Assembly: GCA_034766995.1 (NCBI GenBank)
Contig: CM068315.1
Span: 52,576,162-52,640,161 of the forward strand
Source of the DNA: Acanthacorydalis orientalis
Lineage: Eukaryota; Arthropoda; Insecta; Megaloptera; Corydalidae
Direction: 5' to 3'
DNA length: 64,000 bases
The stretch's first letter is position 1. The number at the start of each line of letters is the position of its first letter. Under the pieces are notes generated by a model. That model saw nothing but the letters and a program-made list of their open reading frames with translations. It did no database searches and had not been told where the DNA came from. This document shows, piece after piece, positions 27,730 through 40,237 of the stretch. Both the position numbers and the translations under genes were made by a program.

Positions 27730-28023
27730 AAAATAACCACAATATTAATTTAACAAAAAGAATTATAATATTTATTTACGTTGTATCCAATCGGATATTT
27801 CATTTAATCATTTTATTGGGTGATTAAATTAATCACTTAAAATTTGATTTCATTTTTATAATATTAAAAACGAAACCAAAGTAAATTTCTCCATAGATAC
27901 AGAAGAAAATATTTTAAAGCTACTACTGAATACGCCGTAGTAAGAATTGAAGTTTTTCATTGAATTATATAAAAGTTCGTCTTGAGTTATTGGATGTAAA
28001 AAATAAAACAAACATCTTAAATA
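25857..28023. other. gene-poor AT-rich spacer between elements A and B
   Basis: No supported gene. (TA)n tracts lie at 26974-27020 and 27689-27724. The motif CACCGGTAAGGAGAGTC near 26203 is unexplained. Confidence 0.4.
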
Positions 28024-28124
28024 TCGAAGGCGGAAAAACGTTTATTGCTTGCGTAGACCACGTGAAGCTCTAACGTTTTAACGTTCCGCCATGTGACTAT
28101 CGCTTTCGAACAGTAAAACACACC
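28024..28124. promoter_or_regulatory. E-box-containing noncoding element, copy B
   Basis: Diverged copy of the block at 25758-25856. CACGTG is at 28059-28064 and GCCATGTGAC at 28088-28097, again 29 bp apart. Across those 39 bp I count 28 identities. There is no TATA box at the position seen in copy A; a compound (TA)n/(GA)n repeat starts 70 bp downstream. Confidence 0.5.
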
Positions 28125-28190
28125 CACACTTTACAAAAGAAAACGAATAGATTTACTAAATATCTGTTCTCCCTTAAACACGCAGACACA

Positions 28191-28372
<182 letters not shown>

Positions 28373-29421
28373 CATACATAGATACAAAGATCATCATCTA
28401 ATAATAACACTCATATAACTAATAAATTTCAAATTTTTAGTAAGCCTAGGGTTTTTGTAAAATTTTATATACTTAACAAAGTAAAGATATTGGTTCAAGT
28501 CTATCAATAAGAAACAATAAAATATAAATAAGATAGTTTGTATTGTTTCAAAATTATTTATTCTATCAAATCAAAGCTAATGTATTTTGAATTGATGGTG
28601 TTTATTTTTCGAAAAGAAAATTTTGCTTTTTTTATTTTTACTAATTTTAATATGATTTATATTCCAAAAATTTAACAGAAGTGCTAAGAAATATGTTTGA
28701 ACAAAATTATCTCTGAGAGAGATTTTTTTAGTTATATCACTGTTATAGAATAGTGATTCTCTAAGTCAGTATTGATGAGCCAAAAGGTGCTTTTTATAAT
28801 AAGTATTTTATAATTTCATTATTCACAAAAAATTATTTCATTTTCTACGAATGAATATTTCATCTTACAAACTATAAAAAAAATTTGTAATGAAAAATGT
28901 TTATTGATCACTTTTGATTATTATTACTGAGTTTTTCTATTACGATGCTATCATTTTCAGAATTCTAAAATATATTCATGTGGTAAAATGACGGTGTCGT
29001 TTTAATTTATGTTAATACAATATTTAAAGCACAAAAAGTTTTCTAGTTGTAATAAAAAATACAAATACATGTAAATATTTTATAATAATTTATGTAAAGA
29101 TTAATTTAATAGTCTTACAATTAATGAATTTTATAAATTAATAGAATAATTTTTACTAGATTAGTCTTTTAAATGAATAAATTTAATAAATTCCTTGCAC
29201 TTCATATAAATCGACTGATTTAATTATATCTGACTCTATTTTTATTCAAATTAATTATCAGGAAATTACAATAATGTTCATTCAAAAACAGTATTTTTAC
29301 TTTAATAATATACTATACAACAGTTTATACAATTTTTTAAATCACTCTCAATTCTCACTCAAACGGAAAGTGAATAAACATGCTTTTAAAATCTTCAACT
29401 CTACTGGTGAACTCTGTATAA

Positions 29422-29475
<54 letters not shown>

Positions 29476-31987
29476 ATGTGTGAGTGTGTGTTTATAATAC
29501 TTTTTTGATAATATGAACGATCGGTATTATGAATAATAAATGAAATATTTTATTATTTTCACATCTAAAATATAAACAGTTTCAAATTTCATGTTCGATT
29601 GTATGAACTCTTTTTTTAAAAAAAAATTTTAATTGGCTTTAAAGATACATACATAATTCATTGTCATTATATACTCTTTTTAAAATTAATAAATAACTTG
29701 AAATACTCAAATGATTGTATGTATTGTTATACAAAAATAGAAGTAGGTTTTATGAAACAAACTGTTGGTTTATGATAAGTTTTAGGAATTATTTTGGCAT
29801 TTTATGAATTAAAAATAATTTTTATGTGTTTGTTTCGAATGTTTTTGCATATGTATTTGAAAAACTTGAGATTCTCTATCTATAAATAAATATTTATACT
29901 ATATTATATTACATAAATTTATATATATATATATAAATTATAATTAAAAAGGATATGAAAATACTGACAGTCTAAATATTTAATAAATGATAAGTTTTAT
30001 CCTACGGTCAATACTTGATAATTTTTTTATTTAATATCCGTTAGTGTCCATGAGAATAATGAAACACCCGTTTCAAATCGAGACAATATCAAGATATTAA
30101 TTGGAAACAATGAATTGAAACTAAATATAAATTTGAAAACAAAGAAGTGTACAAGTTCAAGTAGACGGATTTATTTGAATTGTTCCTTAATAATAATACA
30201 ATATTATTTTCCTTCATATCAGTTAACTGAAATTTATTAGCAATTGTTCCAAACTGACAATATTAAATTTAACATAATATTACTTATTCACGTGTTCAGG
30301 AAATATTGTGACGTATACACATGTGTATGTCAAACATTCACCCGATTATTGAAAATGTCAAAATTTTTTCTGAAGGAGGACTAATGTATTCACGTGCAAC
30401 GCCTACAAAATTCATTCTGTTTAATTTACTTCGCATTCTATATGTATATGTTTCCATCTGTAAATGCATTTCAACTACATTAAATATGTACATATATATA
30501 TATATATATATATTATTTTCTCAAAACATGTATTGATTTATAAAAAAAATAATGAACAATAAAAAAATGTCATTAAAATATTAGAAATTAGTAAAATCTG
30601 TTTTTTTTTTAAATACAAACATGTTTCCAATCATGTAAAATAATAAACAGGGAAATCCTTTTAATTTTAATTAAAAAATATTAACCATATATTTGGGATG
30701 GGAGTAAATTATTTTCTTGTAAAATATTAATATATCAAGTAATTTTTTATTCTTACAAAATTTAATGTCGAAAATATGAGTGTGATATACTTTTAATAAT
30801 ATTGTTTTTTGCATTATTACATCAAACATTTTTGAAAAAAAATGTTTCGACATAAAGGAAAAGTATGTGTTATAACCTCGTGTTAAAATCATCATCAAAT
30901 AATTTATTTAAAAAAATCATTTTTTGAAAGAGTTAATAAGTATTGAATAGAACGTAATTCTTGTAGTATTTGAGTCATTTTTTTCGTTGAAAATAATAAA
31001 AGTGTAAGAAGAATAAATTCGTATTTAAGTTTGTCAAACATTTAATAAATAATCCTGTATTTTTTAAAGATAAAATAGAATAAAAAGAATTAGATGAAAT
31101 ATTATTTATATTATCATTTTATGTAAATAATATTTTTTTAATCATTATCTTGTATATTTAGAAAATATAGTGTTTAAAAATTATTATCAATAATATCGAA
31201 AGATATTCGATATTTGAGTTTTTTTATGTTGTTTTTTAAATGTTATGTATTACTATCTATAGGAAATAATATTATAAATATTACAAAAGGATATACTGCA
31301 TTTTAAAAAATTATTAACATATTAATATCGTTATATTTATTGGATATTAAATAATTAATAATCAGATTGTATTGTTTTTAGCCCAGACTTTGTAAAAAAA
31401 TATGCATGTTAATTATATACTTATTCAAATGTACGCTTTCTATACGAATTGGTATTTACTCATAGTGACTTCATGATTTGATTAAAGAATCCATGCCGTT
31501 CTTATTAAATATAATGAATGGAATAAAAAAAGTACTGCATACACAGAGTTTCTGTGTATAACATAGATTGATTGCGATGGAAAAATACGAAATGAATAAA
31601 CGGAAAAGGTCAGGGAACTTTTGGATAAAGTGTTTCTTTGTATTTTTAAAATTATGATTTTGTTCTCGGAATGAAACTTTAACATATCTCTTGTCATCAA
31701 TTTTTCGAACTAATGCGACCGTACTGTAAAACACTTCATTAATAATTAATCTTTATTGTAATATTTTCATTTCACTTAATCAATACACGGAAGATATTTT
31801 CATTTAATCGTCAATAAAATCAGAAATTAAATTAGATACTTTTTTCTTAAATTACGTTTACGAAAATAATTTAATAAATATGAGATAAGTTCGATATTTT
31901 TTTTTAAATTATTCATTTATATTCTTTCCTTTTTATTCGTACTTTAATTTTCATGTATATTCGGGAAATGGAATTGTAAATACACAA

Positions 31988-32038
<51 letters not shown>

Positions 32039-33275
32039 GTAAAAGATATATCATCCATGTATGGTTCTTAAGTATTTCGAATTATTTGTGCATTGCACCA
32101 ACATAAAATAAATGTTTTCACAAATTATTCTTCAAGTGTAAAAATAGAAAAAAAAATTAAAAAATGTCTATCTAACATTATGTATGTGTGAAATTTTACA
32201 AATTTGGAAACAATCAGCAATTTAAAACGGAAGAATAACTATAATAACTCAAACTTTTGTTAATGTAATTTCTGTAAATACTGGCTCTACAATGGGTTTA
32301 TTGAGAACGTTTCAATATTATTTTTAGAAACTAAATAGAAATTTTAGAACTAATAGAATTCTAAATAGAAATGTTAATAATTTAAGAAAAACATTAAATA
32401 TTCAAGAAGTTTGGGTGAGATAAAATAAGAAAAATCGATAAAAATAATGAAATAGAAGTACAAACTCAACTGGTCTTGTTATTTCATGGTAAATGTATTC
32501 TTTAATATTGATATAACCTCAAGAAGCATAGAAGACCTTTAAAAGCACGTAACTTAAACAGCATTGAAATTTTGAAACAAACTGTGAAGTCTTATAATTG
32601 ATTATCAAAAATGTAAACGAATGATTCGATTGTGATAAAAATTTACAAAGTTTTTACATAATAAAATTATTGACATCATTTGATGATTTAAATTGAAAGA
32701 AATAAAATAATAATAGAAAATAATACTGAGAAATAACATAGTTTTGGTAGAATCTACTAATACCGAGTTCAATTATTTGAATAAAAATTCAATATGACTA
32801 ATATTTCATCAAAAGTGTAAGAGAAACAAGTAGTATGATACAAAATCAATGAGAACCTAATCAATACAAAGAGAATCAATGAGAACATAATCACAAAACA
32901 TTTCATTTCCTGATAAAAAGAAATATTCACGTTTATGATGCTCTGATTTGTTCACGTTTTAAAAGTTATGGAAGAAAGTTTGAAAAGATAGCTTGTTCAC
33001 GTGTTCTGAAAGAACACGTTTAAAGATTTACTTGTTTTTGTAATTAAAAAAGTAACATTACAAAATATATGAGATTAAAAGTGTCAGAACTAGGAAAGAG
33101 AAGAACGTTTGTTATAAAACATTAAGATTATTTATTTAAATGGTAGTCAATTTTCAATATAAATATTTTCTTTTAATTTTCTATGAGGGCAAAATAAGTC
33201 CAGTATTGTACAACTTTTCATTTCTTTAAATGTTTAATATTTAAATATATATTTTTTTAATTTTAATTTAATACG

Positions 33276-33322
<47 letters not shown>

Positions 33323-33761
33323 TATTTATTTGAAATATCATTAATAATAATGTATACGATTACTTAAAATGTGAATATTTGTAGTAGATTTCATATAAGT
33401 TTGAAAATTTTAATAATAATCTTTATTAAATGTATTTCTTTATAACTGTCTATCTATCTATCTAACTATATATATATATATATATATAATGAAATCATAA
33501 CGTTAAATAAATAATACTGACCTACGATAATTGAAGTTTACAAGTTTATGGTTAAAGTAGAAAATAGTCTAGACAATTACTGATAGCTTGTTTATATACC
33601 ATGTAGTACTGAGATGAATATCGAAAAAATAATTAGTTATTTACCTCATGCAAAGAAAATTGTATATTATTTATTTTAAATTACTGTAAGGACACTGAAA
33701 CGTAATTAGGGTTGTCTGTGGTCGTGTTTAAATCAATAAGTATTGTACACAGAACATGTAA

Positions 33762-33802
<41 letters not shown>

Positions 33803-34451
33803 GATATTCTAGTAAATATAAAAAAATGTTTTTAATTTCATAAATTAATTATAACATCAATATAGTTATCATAAATTATAGTTATCAGTATTATTATCGA
33901 GTTTTAAAAAAGCTTATTAAATTATATAGCTTTTAAATAATTTTTAATATTTAAGACAGTTTTCAAAAAAAAAAATGTTTAAGAATTATTAGACATGATA
34001 GTATTGATTATGTGTTAAAAGAAATAGAACGTAGTTGTTTATCTAATAGTTATTTTTTGTAATTTAATTTAACACTTCCTCATCGATTAAATAAAATTTA
34101 ATTTATCCAACAATAGCTCAGAAAATACATTAGACAGTTTCGACAAATCCTCTGTTTATTGTTAGTTCGTTAACCTTGCCTCCATCTCTAATTAAGATCA
34201 TAGCCTCCAGCTAGGATACAAAATTGTACAGGATTCAGTAAAGTTAAGGTGTGAAATGAATTAAATTATAGAATGTACAATATATTATTTGATAATATTT
34301 AATTTAAACGCTTACAACAATGTTAAAGTATAGATACAGGTATATTCACAAACGTGTATGTTTGTGAAATAACTTGAATAACCTGCTAGAATTTGAGTTT
34401 AACATTTAAATAAAACGGTAGTTTTAAATTTTTTATTCTTTTTGAATCATT

Positions 34452-34488
<37 letters not shown>

Positions 34489-35788
34489 ATATTGTTATGT
34501 ATTGTTTATTCAGAAAATATATAAACTAGTATAATGAAAAAATAATAAAAGCAGTGTTAATAAACTCAAAAAAGTGACATTTAAATAAAAATTCTATGCA
34601 AGAAAAGAATGGCGATTCGAATACATTTTAATGTATTCAACTACGTATAGATTCGGATTGAATGTTAAAATATATTTATTGTATACATTTTTATAGACTT
34701 CACTAATATTAAAATTTGCAATTGAAGAGAAATTTCTGCATGTGTGGGTTGGTGAGTGTACTGAATACGTATCTATGCGCAAGTGCACGTTTTTTTTTTT
34801 TAAAAAAAATATTTATGCAAACATAATACTTGTATTCCTTTTGGTGAAACGTGCAAATGTACACAATGCAGACTAAACGTTCTGTCAACGTGTCACTTAT
34901 TTTCATAAAAAAAAAATTGAAAAAAAAAAACTATATTGTATATATACGTTTTACTGTCAATATTCTATTGTATTGTAGAGTGTATCATTTTACGTTAAAA
35001 GTTGATTGAACTATATTATTCGATAGATACCATAATAAAAAAATTATACTCAACAAATAAAAAGTTTCTAGTCAGACGATATTGTAACAGGTGTCTGACC
35101 AGTGAATCAAAAGTTCATAACTATCAGATACACTTTTTAATATAAGAAAATATTGTCTATTCGTCAATACTTGATGCTAAAAGATATTTGTAAAAACCCG
35201 ATATAATAATCACACAGTTAATTAAAATTTAATAGAAAATAAGTGATATAATACAATTAAGAAACAAACAATAAAATTCCATACAAAGTTTGGCTTGTAC
35301 TAAAACTGAAACTAAGTATTTAAATTTTGAAAAATAAAATAAACATTGAAATATGTTTGTTTAATTTAAAAACATAGTATATGAAAAATGCTTGTTAATT
35401 TAATTAATTTCATTATAACTTTTGTTCAAAAATTGAATTTCAATGTTATGAACGCGTGTTAACAGTATCAGAACGCCTGCATGAATGAAGTTTGAGTTTT
35501 CTGGCGTAATTGATTTTTTTATGTACAAACGGTATGAAAGAAAAACGAGAAAACAGAAATCATACAAACAATTTGAGCTAGCGAATATCACGTGCACAGT
35601 CAATGAAATAAACAATATATAAGCATTGAAGCCACGTGTTAAATTATGACGTGCATTGGTATAAAAGACTACTAGAATTTTTTTTTAAAAAAATATTAAC
35701 ATATTTGAATTAATAACGCACATAACATTTGACCTAGTTAATTTTAATGTATACTTTTATATTGAAAGTATTATATAAATTATTATTA

Positions 35789-35820
<32 letters not shown>

Positions 35821-36329
35821 GAGTTAACAATACATTTAAGGTACTCATCAATTTGATGGATTTAAGATTTTTGGCTTAAAAAATGAAGGAAATATAAATA
35901 TTATTTTTTTAAAATATTATATTGACTTTTATTGATATAATGATATGAATATATATCTCAATTCAATTTATCCATCGGCTTTATACTTTCCCTTAACTGT
36001 ATACAGTGTACCTATTTATCCAGATACCTGTCAAATTAACAAGTTAACAGTTTTTGTGTTAAGAGTCGTAAAAGTCTCTATTTATCAAATTATAACTAAA
36101 ACCACAAAGTGATCTGATAGTGTAGAGGACAAAAAAAAACGACTATGTGACATCGAATACCGTATTTCGTCCTTTGGGAAATGAAATATTGTATATGCCA
36201 CACAATTTTCAGTTGAATGGGAAGAATTGAGCTCATAGACTTTTCTTCATTCATCTAGATATTTAGAATTGGAATTCTATTTTTAAATATAATTAAAAGT
36301 CACTTTCAAAAAAGTCACTAGCAAAAAAA
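28373..36329. other. gene-poor AT-rich region
   Basis: No supported gene. (TA)n tracts lie at about 29422-29467, 31990-32035, 33281-33319 and 34454-34486. A 9-bp-arm inverted repeat is at 31539-31559. Slightly GC-richer patches at 34130-34240 and 35590-35680 are not recognised. Short open frames here have no family features and AT-driven composition. Confidence 0.4.
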
Positions 36330-36790
36330 CTAATCTAGTTGAGGCTATACGTGCAAATAAAAAAGAAATATCAAAAACTGCAAAAGATAAAACAGGTAAT
36401 ATGGTCAGGACTTCCACACGATTTTATAAATCGGAAAATTATGTTCTAAAATTTACAAAAGCAAGCCAAAGAAATAGGTATCGTACTGTTACTGAGCTCA
36501 ATATATAAATTTGTTAAAATTGGGAACGATAATAAATGTGTCTCGAAGACAATTGTATTCTACAACAAGACCAAGTTTGGAGTAGATTTGGTAGACCAAA
36601 TAACATGAAAATATAATATCAAAGCAGGGTCCCATAGATGGCCTCTTCAAGTATTTTATAACATCTTAGATGTAGCTTCTATCAATGCGTAGATACTGTA
36701 TAAAGAGACTACTGGACTAAATATATCGGTAAAAAAATATTTTTAAATTGTCTGAAGAATTAGAGAGATTACAGAAATGAATTAGAGCGG
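36330..36790 (+). mobile_element. piggyBac-family transposase fragment (decayed)
   Basis: The + strand reads LVEAIRANKKEISKTAKDKT. Further on come FYNKTKFGVDLVDQIT, then a stop, then KYNIKAGSHRWPLQVFYNI, LDVASINA, a stop, and ILYKETTG. The order IRANK, FYNKTKxGVDxVDQ, RRWPLxVFYN and xxINAxxLYK is that of the C-terminal half of piggyBac/PGBD4 transposases, including the VDQ catalytic aspartate. Two in-frame stops and frame breaks make it dead. The N-terminal half and the terminal repeats are not seen. Confidence 0.85.
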
Positions 36791-37465
36791 AACTATAAAA
36801 ATGAGCGCAAGATTACATCCAATCTATTGTCGGATATAGAAAATTCCATTTTCGAAAGTGAAAATATGGTCTCTGAAGAATAGACTAGATCTCTCTAGAA
36901 TGTTCTCTGTTTAGAAAGTCTCGAGTGCTTTATAAAATGATGAGTAAATTTAATGAAGTTACTTTCGTTCATCATAAAATCAAGAAAATACCATAACTAC
37001 TCAATGCCTAAACATAAACATATTTTGCAGTAGCAATAATGAATCCATAATTCGATATGAGAGAAAAAGTAGGAATAATTTATCCTACCTAACTGTCCCG
37101 ACCATGAAAAAAGTCATACTACAAAATAAATTTGAGGTTAAGTATAAAACCTATAGGAAATCAAACATTTCACATGCATTATCAAAAAATTTACATTTTT
37201 TTAAAATAATTAAACTTTTGATATAACGAAAAGTTTGAGATGTACAGAAGTTACTCAACGCTATTAAAAAATTAAAAACAGGACTAATTTTCGTGAAAAT
37301 CTTCCGTCACAAGAACACAAACGCAAATGCATTTCATATTACTTAACCTAAGCTAGGGAAGAATGCGCTACCCTCGTAGCAGAGCCGAAAAAACGCAAAC
37401 CTACCCCTATCACCAACTAGCCTCGGTCTCCCCTACTTATATGAATATATCTATCTATTTATGTA

Positions 37466-37539
<74 letters not shown>

Positions 37540-38886
37540 TATACTTGTATTTGTGTGTATGAATAAGTAATTTGAAACTGATGAAAATATTGTTTATGTA
37601 ATATAAATGTCGATTATTCCTGTTTCTAAAAATACATTACACTATTTTAGAATTAATGTATACTTGATATATGTATGAGTATTGGCAAATAGTTATTTTT
37701 AGCACCCTAAAATAACATTGTGTATGACATATGAGAGAGTGAAAAACTAGTTGAACAAGTGTTACAAATGCTACTTTTGAATAACATGTTTTTCTATATC
37801 GTCATTGATCGACAGTATGAAAAATGGTCTTATTTTTAAAAGTTTCATATGTCGAATCCGAAAAGTTATGTATTTAGACTGTTTGAAATTTATTTATATG
37901 TATATATATATATGTTATTTTGTATGGTGCCTAATATTTTAAAATTAGATTATTATTTATTTCTGCTTTAAATTAATAATCTCCTTTTTGAAATATTTTT
38001 TAGCTTATAATTAAATTAAAAATCTTTCATGTTTTATAAATCGAATACAAAATTTATTCTATTTATTCATGCAAAGATTATTAATAACTTTTTAAAAATG
38101 TTAAAGTAAATTAAGGAAATTGATTTGCTGATTAAAAAAGATAACTTTCTGTTTCTAGTTTAGATCCAATTAACTATTAAGAAAGAATAAATTCTAAATT
38201 TCAAAATTTAACAATAGAAGTGAAACTATTAGAAGTTCTGTAACATGAGGGTAATTAAAAATCACAATAGCTTACAATAGCTTAAGAAACACATAACATA
38301 TCAGAGACGTCTTTGTATGTCAAAGGGTTAATTAAAATTATAAAAAATCTATTAGTATTATTAATTAAATTTGTAAATCGAAAATATTTTAAAGTTATGT
38401 TAAATTTTTCAAACTAGGCTATGGATAGAATTTATTTAATTAGAATTAATCAATATATTAAAAAGAATAGAATAATCGATGATAGTACAATAATCCAGAA
38501 TGTTATAGATGTTGAAAATGAATGTTAAAAAATAAAAGAAGCATGGGTAAATGACAAATAACACAAGGTATCGAGTACAATTATTGATCATTAGATGATA
38601 AATAAAAAAATATTAACCGGATATTTAAGAAATATAAAAATATTGTTTTATATTTTACTTTATATCCTTCATGCATTACTAACATTATGTAATTTATTAA
38701 ATTATTGAAGATAACATGTAAAATGACAAAAACAGATGGACTGTATGTGACGATATGCTTTAAACGGCAGACGTACACATGTAAATAAAAAGTACAAATA
38801 CATCAATTAAATTAAAACGATATTATACGATTACATGCGTATGTTTAATGAAAACATGCGAATTAAATTAAGCAATATAGATTAAA

Positions 38887-38926
<40 letters not shown>

Positions 38927-39405
38927 TTTACTTAACAAATATGCTTATTTCAGTAATTAATCAAATTGATTTTATACAGGGACAAATGTATAGATTACAT
39001 AATAATACAATTATATTTAATGGTGTAAGATTTCTTTTTATTCGTTATAAATTTGAATATATAAATAAATAATACTGAACACTCCGAAATTATATTAAAA
39101 ATATTATAAAATTCATACCTGCGCTTACTATTCTCCCACTGAATACATTTTAGATGAGTGAATTCGAAATTCACATTAAAACCACATCCATATAATGATT
39201 GTATTTTGAGAACACAATTGAACTACAAAATATTATTTTATACAACGATTCTTTACCAAAAAATGTGTTTATATATATATAATACGATGTGCACATTACT
39301 TTGTTAATGAATAATTGTTCTCATTAATTTTTATCCTTTTTAATTGATTAATTGACCATAGAGGAAACGCAAAAACAGAACAATAGCAAATGTTTAACGT
39401 AAATA
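36791..39405. other. gene-poor region between transposon remnants
   Basis: No supported gene. A GC-richer unrecognised patch lies at 37340-37440. (TA)n tracts lie at 37470-37543 and 38888-38923. Confidence 0.4.
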
Positions 39406-40237
39406 TTGGATCAGTGCAAAAGTTCGTATACGATTTGAAATTGAAACTCAGGCGATTATTCGCAGAAAACAATTTTATTAATCAATTATGTATTCATCAT
39501 CGTTTTCTGCAATCATTTTGTAACGCTTCTGGAGTCATCGGTTGTAAAAGCTGTACGGATTTTCGATAAAGAAGGCGATGAGGCCGTTTTTGACGGCTAC
39601 ACGGTCTCAAATATTTTACCGTTTAAACTGTTTTTCAGTGACCGGAACAAGTGATAATCCGAAGGTGTAATGTCCGGAAAATACGATATGAATTTCCGTT
39701 TCAACTGCTTCAGTTTTTGCAGAGTAAGTTTTGATTGTGGTTTTGAGATGTCGTGGTGGTAGATGACCGTCTTACGATTGGCCAAAATCGGACGCTTTTA
39801 CTTTTTTCTTTAAATACTGTGTTCAATTTGGCGAGTTATTGACAGTAATTCTTTTAAGTAATCGTTTTTCTCCGCGGGAGCAGCAATAAATAAATGTACA
39901 ACATCTTTGTAATCCCACCAAATACACAGTTACATCTATATAAGATGCAAGGCAGCTTTGGTGACTGGTTCTCCCTCTTCATTCGTTTGTTTCCACGTTC
40001 GTCTGCATCTACAACATACAACATAACGTGATGAAAGTATCTTTTCGTTATCCATTTTCAAAAATTTTTCTTACACACAAATCGTATCGAAACAGATATG
40101 TCTGATGCCCAAATGATAGCTGTAACTGTTACCTTTCAAAAGATATATAACATGAATACATTTCAATCATGAGGACCGTAATGCGGCACTCTTAAGATCA
40201 CATATTGGATCGTACATGAACTTTTGCACTGATCCAA
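39406..40237 (-). mobile_element. mariner element with matching terminal repeats and TA target duplication, internally deleted
   Basis: The element starts TTGGATCAGTGCAAAAGTTC and ends with the exact inverse complement of that 20-mer (40218-40237). TA flanks both sides (39404-39405 and 40238-40239), the mariner target-site duplication. At 832 bp it is shorter than the usual 1.3 kb. Read on the minus strand, MDNEKIL near 40053 runs into WKQTNEEGEPVTKAALH, which belongs to the middle of a mariner transposase, so the DNA-binding N-terminal part is deleted. Later come ANRKTVIYHHDISKP (the QDNARPH-type block, altered) and SYFPDITPSDYHLFRSL with the last catalytic Asp. Frameshifts lie between the blocks. 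It cannot make a working transposase, but the intact ends could have allowed movement by transposase supplied from another copy. Confidence 0.9.

Noticed and set aside
28480..28520. GGTTCAAGTC resembling a tRNA T-loop
   Set aside because: No acceptor stem, D-arm or anticodon arm can be formed around it. I found no tRNA or rRNA in the window.
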